A stretch of DNA of 64,000 nucleotides, taken from Aurantimonas sp. 22II-16-19i (lineage in GTDB: Bacteria; Pseudomonadota; Alphaproteobacteria; Rhizobiales; Rhizobiaceae). Of this stretch, positions 42,329 through 49,966 are shown piece by piece; position 1 is the stretch's first letter, and every line of letters begins with the position of its first letter. The position numbers and the translations under genes are program-made. The notes below the pieces were generated by a model. The model worked only from the letters and a program-made list of their open reading frames with translations. It made no database searches and was not told the DNA's origin. The stretch covers positions 114,752 through 178,751 of the forward strand of contig NZ_AQQS01000005.1 of the NCBI RefSeq assembly GCF_002088275.1. Reading direction: 5' to 3'.

Positions 42329-43347
42329 GGCCGCGTCCTCCCGAACAGCCGCTCGACGCCGCCGACGATGCCGCCGCGGGTGAAGAGGACGAGCAGGACG
42401 AGGAAGACGCCGAGGCCGAGCTTCCAGTGCTCGGAAAAATGCGCCAGCCAGTCCTCGAGCAGCAGCAGGGCGATAGCGCCGCCGATCGCGCCGACGAGGG
42501 TTCCCATGCCGCCGAGGACGACCATGACGATGAGCTCGCCCGAGCGCTGCCAGCTCATATAGGCCGGCGAGACGAACTCGGCCTGGTTGGCGAGGAGAAC
42601 GCCGGCGAGGCCGGCCAGAGCGCCGGCAATCACGTATGCGGTCAGCTGGAATGCGAAGGGCTGGAAGCCGATCGCCTGCATGCGGACCGGGTTCTCTTTG
42701 GTGCCCCGCAACACCCGGCCGAAGCGCGACAGGGTGAGGGCGCGCAGGCCGACGAAGGCGGCGGCGAGGACGCCGAGGCTCAGATAGAACAGGGCGTGGT
42801 CGCTCCGCAGGATCGGCAGCCCGAACAGCGTCGATCGGCCGGCGAGGGTGAGCCCGTCGTCGCCGCCATAGGCCGACAGCGAGACCATGAAGAAATATGC
42901 CATCTGGCCGAAGGCCAGCGTGATCATGATGAAGTAGACGCCCTTGGTCCTCAGCGAGATCGCCCCGGTGACGAGGGCGAAGAGGGCGGAGGCGGCGACC
43001 GCGACGACGCCCTGAACGAGGATGTCGGAGATGCCGTGCGACGACAGGATCGCGACCGCATAGGCGCCGAGGCCGAGAAAGGCGGCATGGCCGAAGGACA
43101 CCATGGCGCCGTAGCCGAGGACGAGGTCGAGGGACAGGGCGGCGATGGCGAAGACGATGATCCGCGTCGCGGTGACGACGAGGAATGGGTCGTCGACGGC
43201 GACCGCGACCGGCGGCAGCACGGCCAGCACCAGGAAGATCAGAAGGGCGGCGAGTGCGGTGCCGCGCCCGGCGAGCCTGCCGCCGCGCGGTGCTGCGACG
43301 TCCGGCACGGCACCGGCGATCCCGAGGTCGGAGGTCCTGGCGCTCAT
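42325..43347 (-). CDS. Branched-chain amino acid-type ABC transporter permease (LivM-like), second system
   Basis: A 340-residue permease. After a polar N-terminal 30 residues come repeated hydrophobic helices, LDLVLGYGAMVSFGHAAFLGLGAY (LivM signature), a coupling loop GRVLRGTKENPVRMQAIGF and the VVLGGMGTLVGAIGG segment. ATG 43347 overlaps the livH stop (ATGA); the longer upstream frame is shadow. Confidence 0.92.
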   Translation of the reverse strand: MSARTSDLGIAGAVPDVAAPRGGRLAGRGTALAALLIFLVLAVLPPVAVAVDDPFLVVTATRIIVFAIAALSLDLVLGYGAMVSFGHAAFLGLGAYAVAILSSHGISDILVQGVVAVAASALFALVTGAISLRTKGVYFIMITLAFGQMAYFFMVSLSAYGGDDGLTLAGRSTLFGLPILRSDHALFYLSLGVLAAAFVGLRALTLSRFGRVLRGTKENPVRMQAIGFQPFAFQLTAYVIAGALAGLAGVLLANQAEFVSPAYMSWQRSGELIVMVVLGGMGTLVGAIGGAIALLLLEDWLAHFSEHWKLGLGVFLVLLVLFTRGGIVGGVERLFGRTRP

Positions 43348-44270
43348 GCCGCCGCGCCCTTCGCCGGGAACAGCCCGGAGGGCCGGAAGAACAGCACCGC
43401 CGCCATCAGGATGTAGATCAGCATCGGCGCCAGCGTCTGGCCGGTCTGCGAGGCGGCGGAGGGTTCCATGACGGCCCGGAGCACGATCGGGCCGAATGTC
43501 CGACCCAAGGTGTCGACGAGGCCGACGAGGATCGCCGCGACGAAGGCGCCGCGCACCGAACCGACGCCGCCGATGACGATGACGACGAAGGTGAGGATGA
43601 GGATGCCGTCGCCCATGCCGGGCTCGACCGACAGGATCGGCGCGACCATCGCCCCGGCAAAGCCGGCCAGCATCGCCCCGAAGCCGAAGACCAGCATGAA
43701 CAGCCGGCGGATGTCGACGCCGAGCGCCGAGACCATCGGCGCGTTGACCGCGCCGGCTCTGAGCAGCATGCCGATCCGCGTGTGGTTGACGAGGAGCCAC
43801 AGGCCGACGGCGGTGAGAAGGCCCGCGGCGATGATGGCGACCCGGTAGAAGGGATATTTCAGCGGCCCGATCAGCGGGATCGCGCCGGACAGGACGTCCG
43901 GGATCGGCACGCTCATCGGCGCCGCGCCCCAGACGATCTTGACGCCCTCGTTGAGGATCAGGATCAGCCCAAAGGTCGCCAGCACCTGGTCGAGATGGTC
44001 GCGCTCGTAGAGATGCCGGAAGATCAGGAATTCGAGGACGAGACCGAACAGCAGCGCGGCGGGCAGCGCGATGGCGATGCCGAGAAAGAAGTCGCCGGTG
44101 AGCGCGGTGAAGGTCGCGGTGAAATAGGCCCCGACCATGTAGAGGACGCCGTGGGCGAGGTTGATCAGGTCCATGATGCCGAAGATCAGCGTCAGCCCCG
44201 CGGCGACGAGGAACAGGAGGATCCCGAACTGGACGCCGTTCAGCGTCTGGAGGAGGAAGAGGTTGAACAT
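43344..44270 (-). CDS. Branched-chain amino acid-type ABC transporter permease (LivH-like), second system
   Basis: A 308-residue permease starting with LQTLNGVQFGILLFLVAAGLTLIFG and IMDLINLAHGVLYMVGAY, the LivH hallmark. About eight membrane helices are visible, and VIVIGGVGSVRGAFVAAILVG is the late conserved loop. A 434-base gap containing an inverted repeat separates it from the receptor gene upstream, so the permease may have lower expression than the receptor. Confidence 0.92.
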   Translation of the reverse strand: MFNLFLLQTLNGVQFGILLFLVAAGLTLIFGIMDLINLAHGVLYMVGAYFTATFTALTGDFFLGIAIALPAALLFGLVLEFLIFRHLYERDHLDQVLATFGLILILNEGVKIVWGAAPMSVPIPDVLSGAIPLIGPLKYPFYRVAIIAAGLLTAVGLWLLVNHTRIGMLLRAGAVNAPMVSALGVDIRRLFMLVFGFGAMLAGFAGAMVAPILSVEPGMGDGILILTFVVIVIGGVGSVRGAFVAAILVGLVDTLGRTFGPIVLRAVMEPSAASQTGQTLAPMLIYILMAAVLFFRPSGLFPAKGAAA

Positions 44271-44704
44271 ACCTTGCGCGTCGTCATCCTCGGGCCCGGT
44301 CCCGATAATCCGGGAGGGAGATGGGGTTTCGATTATGGGTGCCGGGGCGACACTCGCGCGCCCGGTCTCGAGATGCCGGCGTCTTCGAGACGACGACCTC
44401 GAAACGGCACTCGAGGATCACGCCCGGCGTTATCGCCTGACGTCGCCAGACGGGGGCGATCATCCCCGCTTCGTCATCCCGGGCTTGACCCGGGATCCAT
44501 GCCAAATCGCCGCCACCGCCAAGCCGGTTCTGAAGAACGCCCATTCTGCCGCCGATCCATCCATGTGAGACGGCTTGGAATGGATCCCGGGTCAAGCCCG
44601 GGATGACGAAGTGGAAACACCGCGCCCCACCTGAAAAGCTCGCGTAGAGTGTCGCTGCATCCTCGCCCGTGGAAGGGGTCGGCGAAAGACGGGCCCGCCC
44701 CGCC
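44271..44704. other. Intergenic gap between receptor and permease, made of dispersed repeats
   Basis: No gene is supported here. The main content is a 32-base perfect inverted repeat (described separately) and a weaker third copy starting near 44281 (CGTCATCCTCGGGCCCGGTC). The segment 44320-44465 shows no recognisable feature. The arrangement could stabilise the upstream receptor mRNA relative to the permease genes. Confidence 0.6.
44469..44611. repeat. 32-base perfect inverted repeat with 79-base spacer
   Basis: Bases 44469-44500 and 44580-44611 are exact reverse complements, with internal symmetry of their own (CCCGGGCTTGACCCGGG). CGTCATCCCGGGCTTGACCC is a very common dispersed element in alphaproteobacterial genomes. 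Two facing copies enclose 79 bases with no open frame, resembling a composite repeat or a small non-autonomous element. Confidence 0.8.
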
Positions 44705-45886
44705 TCAGTTCATCTTGCAGTCCTTGGCGTAGTTGTCGGCGTAGTCGTCGAAGATCTTCGTCTCGATCTCGGTCTGGTACTTGCCGTCGTCGCGCTTGGC
44801 GACCTTGACGAGGTAGAAGTCCTGGATCGGATAGTGGTTCGGGCCGATCTTGAAGTCGCCGCGCAGCGAAGTGAAGTCGGCGGCCTGAAGGCCGTCACGC
44901 AGGGCGTCCTTGGCGGAAAGATCGCCGCCGGCAGCCTTGATCGCCGCGTCGATCATCTGCGCCGCGTCATAGGCCTGCATGGCGTAGGTGCCGGGAACGC
45001 TGCCGTATTTCGCCTCATAGGCGGCGACGAAGGCCTTGGACTTCTCGTTGTCCATGTCCGGCGCCCAGTTGGCGCCGCCGAAGAAGCCGACCGCCGCGTC
45101 CTTCTGGGCCGGCAGCGTCGTCTCGTCGACGGTGAAGGCGGAGAGGAACGGGATCGTCTCGAGCCCGGCCTGGCGATACTGCTTGACGAGGTTCACGCCC
45201 ATGCCGCCCGGCATGAAGGTGTAGACCGCGTCCGGCTGCATCGCGGCGATCTGGGCGAGCTCGCCCGAGAAGTCGAGCTGGCCGAGCGGGGTATAGAGCT
45301 CGCCGACGACCTCGCCCTTGTAGGAATGCTTGAAGCCGGCGAGCGCGTCCTTGCCGGCCTGGTAGTTCGGCGCCATCAGGAAGACCCGGCCGTAGCCCTG
45401 GTCCTGAGCATATTTGCCGAGAACCTCGTGGACCTGGTCGTTCTGGTAGGAGGAGACGAACAGGTTCTTGTTGCACTCGGCGCCGGCGAAGTTCGACGTG
45501 CCGGCATTGGGGGAGATCAGGAAGGCGCCACCATCCGTCACGGGCTTGGCGATCGCCTGCAGGATGTTGGAGAAGATCGGGCCGACGACGAAGTCCGCTC
45601 CGTCGCGCTCGACCAGTTCGCGCGCCTTGTTGGCGGCGACGTCGGGCTTCAGCTCGTCGTCGACCGTGACCACCTCGGTCTCGAGCCCGCCGAGCTTGCC
45701 GCCCATGTCCTCGACCGCCAGCATGAAGCCGTCCCGGGCCTGCTCGCCGAGAACCGCGGCGGGACCGGACAGCGTCAGCATGACGCCGACCTTCAGCTTG
45801 TTGTCGGCGTTGTCCTGGGCCAGGGCCGAGCCGGCAAGGGCGCTTGCCGCCAGCAGGCCGATGGCGACTGTGCGGATCGTGGTCAT
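44705..45886 (-). CDS. Branched-chain amino acid-type ABC substrate-binding protein, second system
   Basis: A 393-residue receptor of the LivJ/AmiC-like family. The signal peptide TIRTVAIGLLAASALAGSALA is followed by KVGVMLTLSGPAAVLGEQARDG. Conserved ligand-domain blocks include FVVGPIFSNILQAIAKPV, NAGTSNFAGAECN, and QGYGRVFLMAPNYQAGKDALAGF. This LivJ branch is often found with aromatic compound clusters. An operator palindrome lies about 115 bases upstream (46001-46026). It heads the second Liv operon. Confidence 0.92.
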   Translation of the reverse strand: MTTIRTVAIGLLAASALAGSALAQDNADNKLKVGVMLTLSGPAAVLGEQARDGFMLAVEDMGGKLGGLETEVVTVDDELKPDVAANKARELVERDGADFVVGPIFSNILQAIAKPVTDGGAFLISPNAGTSNFAGAECNKNLFVSSYQNDQVHEVLGKYAQDQGYGRVFLMAPNYQAGKDALAGFKHSYKGEVVGELYTPLGQLDFSGELAQIAAMQPDAVYTFMPGGMGVNLVKQYRQAGLETIPFLSAFTVDETTLPAQKDAAVGFFGGANWAPDMDNEKSKAFVAAYEAKYGSVPGTYAMQAYDAAQMIDAAIKAAGGDLSAKDALRDGLQAADFTSLRGDFKIGPNHYPIQDFYLVKVAKRDDGKYQTEIETKIFDDYADNYAKDCKMN

Positions 45887-46000
45887 TCCTGCATCTCCCT
45901 CATGAAAATCGACGACGGCCCCAGGCTGGAACAGACCCGTGTCAGGGTAGCCGGCAAGGCCCGGACGAGACGCGGCTTGGCAGTCGCGTCCCGTGCTCGA

Positions 46001-46026
46001 AAATTAGTTTACACATAAAATATTCC
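46001..46026. promoter_or_regulatory. Palindromic operator, copy 6 (upstream of second Liv receptor)
   Basis: ATTAGTTTACACATAAAATA keeps the outer parts of the operator (TTAGTTTA and TAAAATA) but its centre is CACA instead of AGCY, making it the weakest of the accepted copies. It lies in an AT-rich island about 115 bases upstream of the receptor start, a distance similar to copy 1 at the peptide receptor. Confidence 0.5.
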
Positions 46027-46067
46027 GCCGCAACAGCATCCGCCGCTCTTTTGAGCCGGCCCAATTC

Positions 46068-46085
46068 TTGTGCAGTGCGGCAGGA
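46068..46085. repeat. 18-base element shared with 7049-7066
   Basis: TTGTGCAGTGCGGCAGGA matches TTGTGCAGAGCGGGAGGA at 7049 in 16 of 18 bases and has the same orientation. Both lie about 183-187 bases upstream of an ABC receptor gene that also has an operator copy. It may be a common promoter or activator element; function unknown. Confidence 0.4.
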
Positions 46086-46440
46086 CCGGCGGATGCCGCA
46101 ACCCCAGGATACCGCGCGGGACGGCCTTCGAAACCCGGTGGCAATCCGGGCGCTCGTCAAGACGATGCCGCATCGCGGAAAAGCCGGCTTTTCCGGATGC
46201 AGCGCCGCTGCCGGCCGCCTTGCGCGGACACAGTAGCTGTCTGAGGGGGCGGTGCAAGCCCGGCATCCGGCCCGATCGGATTCGGCCGCTGCAATGCGTT
46301 TCGGGTGGAGGAAGGTTCCGTCGCAGATCGATGAGGAGCGGGGCGGGTCAAGGCATGGTGCGCCCCTGCTTCGGCCGCCGTTTCGCTAGCGCGGGATGAA
46401 ATCAGCTTCGATCGACATCTGCTCTATCCTCTTGTTGCCA

Positions 46441-46490
46441 CATAATCTTTTCCGAAAGGCGGTTCCCGCTTTTCGGGATCATGCTCTAGC
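46441..46490. repeat. Rhizobiales-type hairpin repeat at the 3' end of the amino acid permease
   Basis: CCGAAAGGCGG (46452-46462) and CCGCTTTTCGG (46466-46476) pair over 11 bases with one G-T pair and a 3-base loop, followed by GATCATGCTCTAG. The TTTTCGGGATCATGCTCTAG ending is a widespread dispersed repeat in Rhizobiales intergenic DNA. Its CTAG supplies the TAG stop of the permease gene read on the minus strand, so the repeat may have trimmed that gene's end. It probably serves as terminator. Confidence 0.7.
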
Positions 46491-47157
46491 GCGGCGCCTC
46501 GGAGTAGCGCTTCTCCAGCATGGCCACCAGCCGGACCGCGGGCCAGAGAATGATGAGGTAGAGGAGTGCGGCGGCGATCAGCGGCGAGGGGTTCGCCGTG
46601 AGGGCCTGGGCATCGGTCGCCTGCTTCAGGAGATCGGGCATGGCGACGACCGAGGCCAGCGAGGTGTCCTTGGCGATGGCGACGCAGTTGGAGGTGTGCG
46701 GCGGGATCGCGATCCGCAGCGCCTGCGGCAGGATCACCTTCCACAGGATGGCCGGAAAATGCAGGCCGAGCGCCCGGGCGGCCTCGGTCTGGCCATTCGG
46801 GATCGCCTGGATGCCGGAGCGGAAGACCTCCGCGGTGAAGGAGGAGAGCACCAGCGACAGCGCGAGGACGGCCGAGGCGAAGGAGGACAGGCGGATGCCG
46901 ACGAAGGGCAGGGCATAATAGACGAGAACGAGGACGACGAGGATCGGCAGGGCCCGGAAGATGTCGATGAAGCCGACCGCGAGATAGCCGATCGGCTTCG
47001 GCGCGTAGAGCCTGAGGATGCAGAGCCCGATCCCGCAGAGCGAGCCGATCACGAGCGTGCAGGCCGCCAGGAGTGCGGTGTTCTTCAGCCCGGCGACGAG
47101 CATCGGGAAGACCCGCAGCATGACGTCGATGTTGAAGAAGGTATCGATGAAACCCAT
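46486..47157 (-). CDS. Polar amino acid ABC transporter permease (HisM/GlnP family)
   Basis: A 223-residue permease of the His/Gln/Arg/opine family. It has the LKNTALLAACTLVIGSLCGIGLCILRLY opening, FRALPILVVLVLVYYALP, and the EAA-type loop with FRSGIQAIPNGQTEAARALGLHFPAILWKVILPQALRIAIPP. The stop codon TAG lies inside a dispersed repeat, but length is normal. Only one permease and one receptor (47288-48094) are present; no ATPase gene is adjacent, so the system is incomplete here unless it borrows an ATPase. Confidence 0.92.
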   Translation of the reverse strand: MGFIDTFFNIDVMLRVFPMLVAGLKNTALLAACTLVIGSLCGIGLCILRLYAPKPIGYLAVGFIDIFRALPILVVLVLVYYALPFVGIRLSSFASAVLALSLVLSSFTAEVFRSGIQAIPNGQTEAARALGLHFPAILWKVILPQALRIAIPPHTSNCVAIAKDTSLASVVAMPDLLKQATDAQALTANPSPLIAAALLYLIILWPAVRLVAMLEKRYSEAPR

Positions 47158-47287
47158 GGGTGCTCCGCGGGGCGCGTCGGTGTCGTTGGGGAGGGCGCTC
47201 GGCGAGACGGGGCGCGGCGGTCATGGCCGCGCCCGCATCCTTCGTCCGGCGGATGATCCGCGGTGTCGTGCGGGAGAGCGCGAAGGC

Positions 47288-48094
47288 CTATTCGGCCGCA
47301 GGGATCGGCAGGACCTCGACCGTCGAGGTGCCGGCGTCCGGGGCGACGCCGAGCCACTTCTCGTGAAGCTTCGCCATGGTGCCGTCCTGCTTGATGGCGC
47401 TGATCGCGTCGTTGACCTCGCCGAGCAGCGGCGAATTCTTCGCCATCATGATCGCGAAGCGGTCGCCGGTCTGGATGCGCTCGGCGATCTCGAGCTGCGG
47501 CATCTGCTTCATGGCGTACTGGAAGCCGCCGATGTCGCTGATCCCGCCGGCGACCCGGCCGTTCTGCACGTCGAGGAGGAGGTTCTGGAAGGTGTCGTAG
47601 CCCTTGTAGTCGCCGAAGCCGTATTTTTCCTGGTTCTCCTTGATCCAGGTTTCGCCCGTCGAGGTGGACAGCGCGCCGACCGGCTGGCCCTTCATGTCCG
47701 CCAGCGACTTCACGGGCGAGCCGATCTGGGTCACCAGCGCCAGGTCGCTGTCGTAGTAGCCCTGGGTGAAGGACTGGTTCTGCAGGCGCTCGTTGGTGAT
47801 CGAGATGGTCGAGATCGCCATGTCGATGCGCCCCGAGGCGGTGGCGGCGAACAGCGCCTGGAAGCCGAGATCCTGGAACTCCACCTCGTCGCCCATGCGC
47901 TTGGCGATCTCGTTGGCGAGGTCGACCTCGAAGCCCTCGAACGAGCCGGTCTCGGTCTTCACCTCCCAGGGGGGATTGGCCGGATAGGCGCCGACGGTCA
48001 GCGTGTCGGCCGCCGCGAGCTGCGGCATGGCGAAAAGCCCCGCCGCGGCAAGCCCGAGCCACGCCAGGGTCCTCGTCTTCTTGGTCGTCGTCAT
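47288..48094 (-). CDS. Polar amino acid ABC transporter substrate-binding protein (SBP_bac_3 family)
   Basis: A 268-residue receptor of the family-3 amino acid-binding proteins. A signal peptide (LAWLGLAAAGLFAMPQLAAA) precedes DTLTVGAYPANPPWEVKTETGSFEGFEVDLANEIAKRMG, the diagnostic block. Later DMAISTISITNERL and SGISD-like VAGGISDIGGF are conserved. ATG 48094 has GTGAGG upstream; the longer frame to 48148 is not conserved. The partner permease lies 130 bases downstream. The ligand may be an amino acid such as tryptophan or an opine; this is not determinable here. Confidence 0.92.
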   Translation of the reverse strand: MTTTKKTRTLAWLGLAAAGLFAMPQLAAADTLTVGAYPANPPWEVKTETGSFEGFEVDLANEIAKRMGDEVEFQDLGFQALFAATASGRIDMAISTISITNERLQNQSFTQGYYDSDLALVTQIGSPVKSLADMKGQPVGALSTSTGETWIKENQEKYGFGDYKGYDTFQNLLLDVQNGRVAGGISDIGGFQYAMKQMPQLEIAERIQTGDRFAIMMAKNSPLLGEVNDAISAIKQDGTMAKLHEKWLGVAPDAGTSTVEVLPIPAAE

Positions 48095-48289
48095 GTGAGC
48101 CTCACTTTCCCAATCCCGGTTGGCCATGTTCGGCCGGTGCGGAGGCAAGCTCCTCCGCCAGCATCAGACCTTCTGCACGCGACCTTCGCAAGCATCCCGC
48201 ATATGGCAGCCGCCCCGTCGTCGCATGCGCTGATTTCCTGGCCCTTCCGGGCGCGTCATCTTGCGATCCTGCCCCGGCCGGCCCCCCAG

Positions 48290-49966
48290 TCAGGCGACAG
48301 TTTCCTGGCTTGCCGCCCCGTCCGGCCGGTCCTTCGCTTCGGCGAAGGAGGCGACGGTCTGCAGCGCCCCATCGAGCATCGTGCCCTGCTCGTCCTTCAG
48401 CGCCGCCTCGCGCAGGCGCCGCAGCCAGCCGGCGGCATCGTCCTGGCCTTCCAGCAGCGGCAGCGCCGAGAGCACACGGTCGAACTTCGACAGGCCGCGC
48501 GCGTGGGTGTCGCTGTATCCCTTGATCAGCCGCCGGCATTTCAGGATCTCGACGGCGAGGTCGTAGTCCCTGGCGACGGTGCCGAGCGCCAGGCGGTACC
48601 ACCCATCGATGTGCTCGGCCTCCACGGCGTGGCGCAAGAGCGAGCGGCGCCAGTGGCGCATGCCGCCGATCACCCAGAGCATGCCGAAGCCGAAGAGCCC
48701 GTCGGTGCGGATGTGGCGCCCCTTGTTCACCCGCTTGTCGAGCCATGTCGCAAGGCCCGGACGGGCCTCGATCCAGCGGCCGAGACCGGCCGGCATCGAG
48801 CCGCAGACTTCCTCGATCCGCGGGTGGAAGTACTCGGTCACCTGCAGGACGTCGTCGTCCCTGACCCCGATCTCGCGTCGCAGCCGTGCCGACCGGCTGG
48901 AGCGGGTCTTCAGGTCGGCGACGCGGATGACGTCGTCGTAGCAGAAGGCATTGGCGAGATACTTCGCCGCCGTGTGCGACAGGACGAACCCATGGGCGGC
49001 GTCGTCCCTGGCGAGCGCCTCGTCGAGACGGTCCAGATATTCGGCGCCATAGGCCGGATCCTGGTAGTCGACGACCTTGCGCAGCCCCGGCTCGGCCATC
49101 TCCCGCACGACCTCGGGCAGCGCCGCGATGCGACGGTCGAGCTCGCGCCATTGCGCGAGGAGGCGCTCGTCGCCGACGGGTTCGCCGGCGCGGGGCGCAG
49201 CCGGGCCGTCGGTGCGCGGATCCTCGCTTTCCGGTTGCCCCCCGAGCGGCAGCGGCGCCGGCGAGGCGTGCTCGACGCGTGGCGGCTGCGGCGCGCCCAT
49301 CTTCTCGCCGCCCTGCCGCCGGGCGGCCTCGTCGCAGGCGAGGGCAAAGGCGCGGAGGCTGGCCTCGACGCCGCGTCCCGATTCGCGGATCGTCGCCTCG
49401 AAGCTCTCGCGGGAAAACGGCAGCACGCCGGCGCCGGCGAGGGCGCCGAAGAGGCTGGAGGAAATGACGCTGCCCGCCTCGACCGCCATCTTCTCCATGT
49501 CGAAGCCGATGAAGGTCTTGGCCGCCTTCTGCGCGGCGATCTCGACCTCATGGGAAGAGGCCCGCCCATCGCCGGGCGCGATCTTTTCCGACACCGCGGC
49601 GATCCGGTGGGACGAGGCGATCAGCGTCGTCCGGTTCGGCGTGACGAAGCCGCGGATGATGGCGCGGCCCGCCTCCATCAGCTCCGCCGCGATCATCACG
49701 TCGACGTCGCCGGGCGACGGCGACAGCGAGAACACCGGCTGGCGGCCGCGGTCAGGGCACATCTCGACATAGTAGATGGTGGCGCCGGTCCGCTGGGCGA
49801 CGCCGGCGACCGAGGTCGACTGCGCCCGGTAGCCGTTGCGCTCGGCGACGTCGACGACCCAGTTGGTCAGAACGCCGCCGCCCTGGCCGCCGACGGCGAG
49901 GATCGCGACCCTGAGGATCCTGTCGCCGAGCTCCGAGTCCGGCCGATGGTCGAGGGCGACGGTCAT
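48290..49966 (-). CDS. Indolepyruvate oxidoreductase subunit beta-type protein with extra C-terminal domain
   Basis: A 558-residue protein. Residues about 15-210 are the pyruvate:ferredoxin oxidoreductase gamma domain as found in IorB (AILAVGGQGGGVLTNWVVDVAERNG, QSTSVAGVAQRTGATIYYVEM, DVMIAAELMEAGRAI). A linker rich in G, P and E spans about 220-270, then about 280 residues of a C-terminal helical region (FHPRIEEVCGSMPAGLGRW ... LIKGYSDTHARGLSKFDRVLSAL) similar to the DUF6537 extension of the large alphaproteobacterial forms. ATG overlaps the alpha subunit stop (ATGA). With the alpha subunit it would oxidise an arylpyruvate to an aryl-acetyl-CoA. Confidence 0.87.
   Translation of the reverse strand: MTVALDHRPDSELGDRILRVAILAVGGQGGGVLTNWVVDVAERNGYRAQSTSVAGVAQRTGATIYYVEMCPDRGRQPVFSLSPSPGDVDVMIAAELMEAGRAIIRGFVTPNRTTLIASSHRIAAVSEKIAPGDGRASSHEVEIAAQKAAKTFIGFDMEKMAVEAGSVISSSLFGALAGAGVLPFSRESFEATIRESGRGVEASLRAFALACDEAARRQGGEKMGAPQPPRVEHASPAPLPLGGQPESEDPRTDGPAAPRAGEPVGDERLLAQWRELDRRIAALPEVVREMAEPGLRKVVDYQDPAYGAEYLDRLDEALARDDAAHGFVLSHTAAKYLANAFCYDDVIRVADLKTRSSRSARLRREIGVRDDDVLQVTEYFHPRIEEVCGSMPAGLGRWIEARPGLATWLDKRVNKGRHIRTDGLFGFGMLWVIGGMRHWRRSLLRHAVEAEHIDGWYRLALGTVARDYDLAVEILKCRRLIKGYSDTHARGLSKFDRVLSALPLLEGQDDAAGWLRRLREAALKDEQGTMLDGALQTVASFAEAKDRPDGAASQETVA

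Larger units (their letters stand above)
45887..46485. other. Long intergenic region upstream of the second Liv receptor
   Basis: About 600 bases without a supported gene. From left to right: receptor leader, AT-rich operator (46001-46026), the 18-base element shared with 7049 (46068-46085), about 350 bases with no recognisable feature, then the hairpin repeat at 46441-46490 abutting the stop of the amino acid permease. Short open frames in it look like chance frames. Confidence 0.55.
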
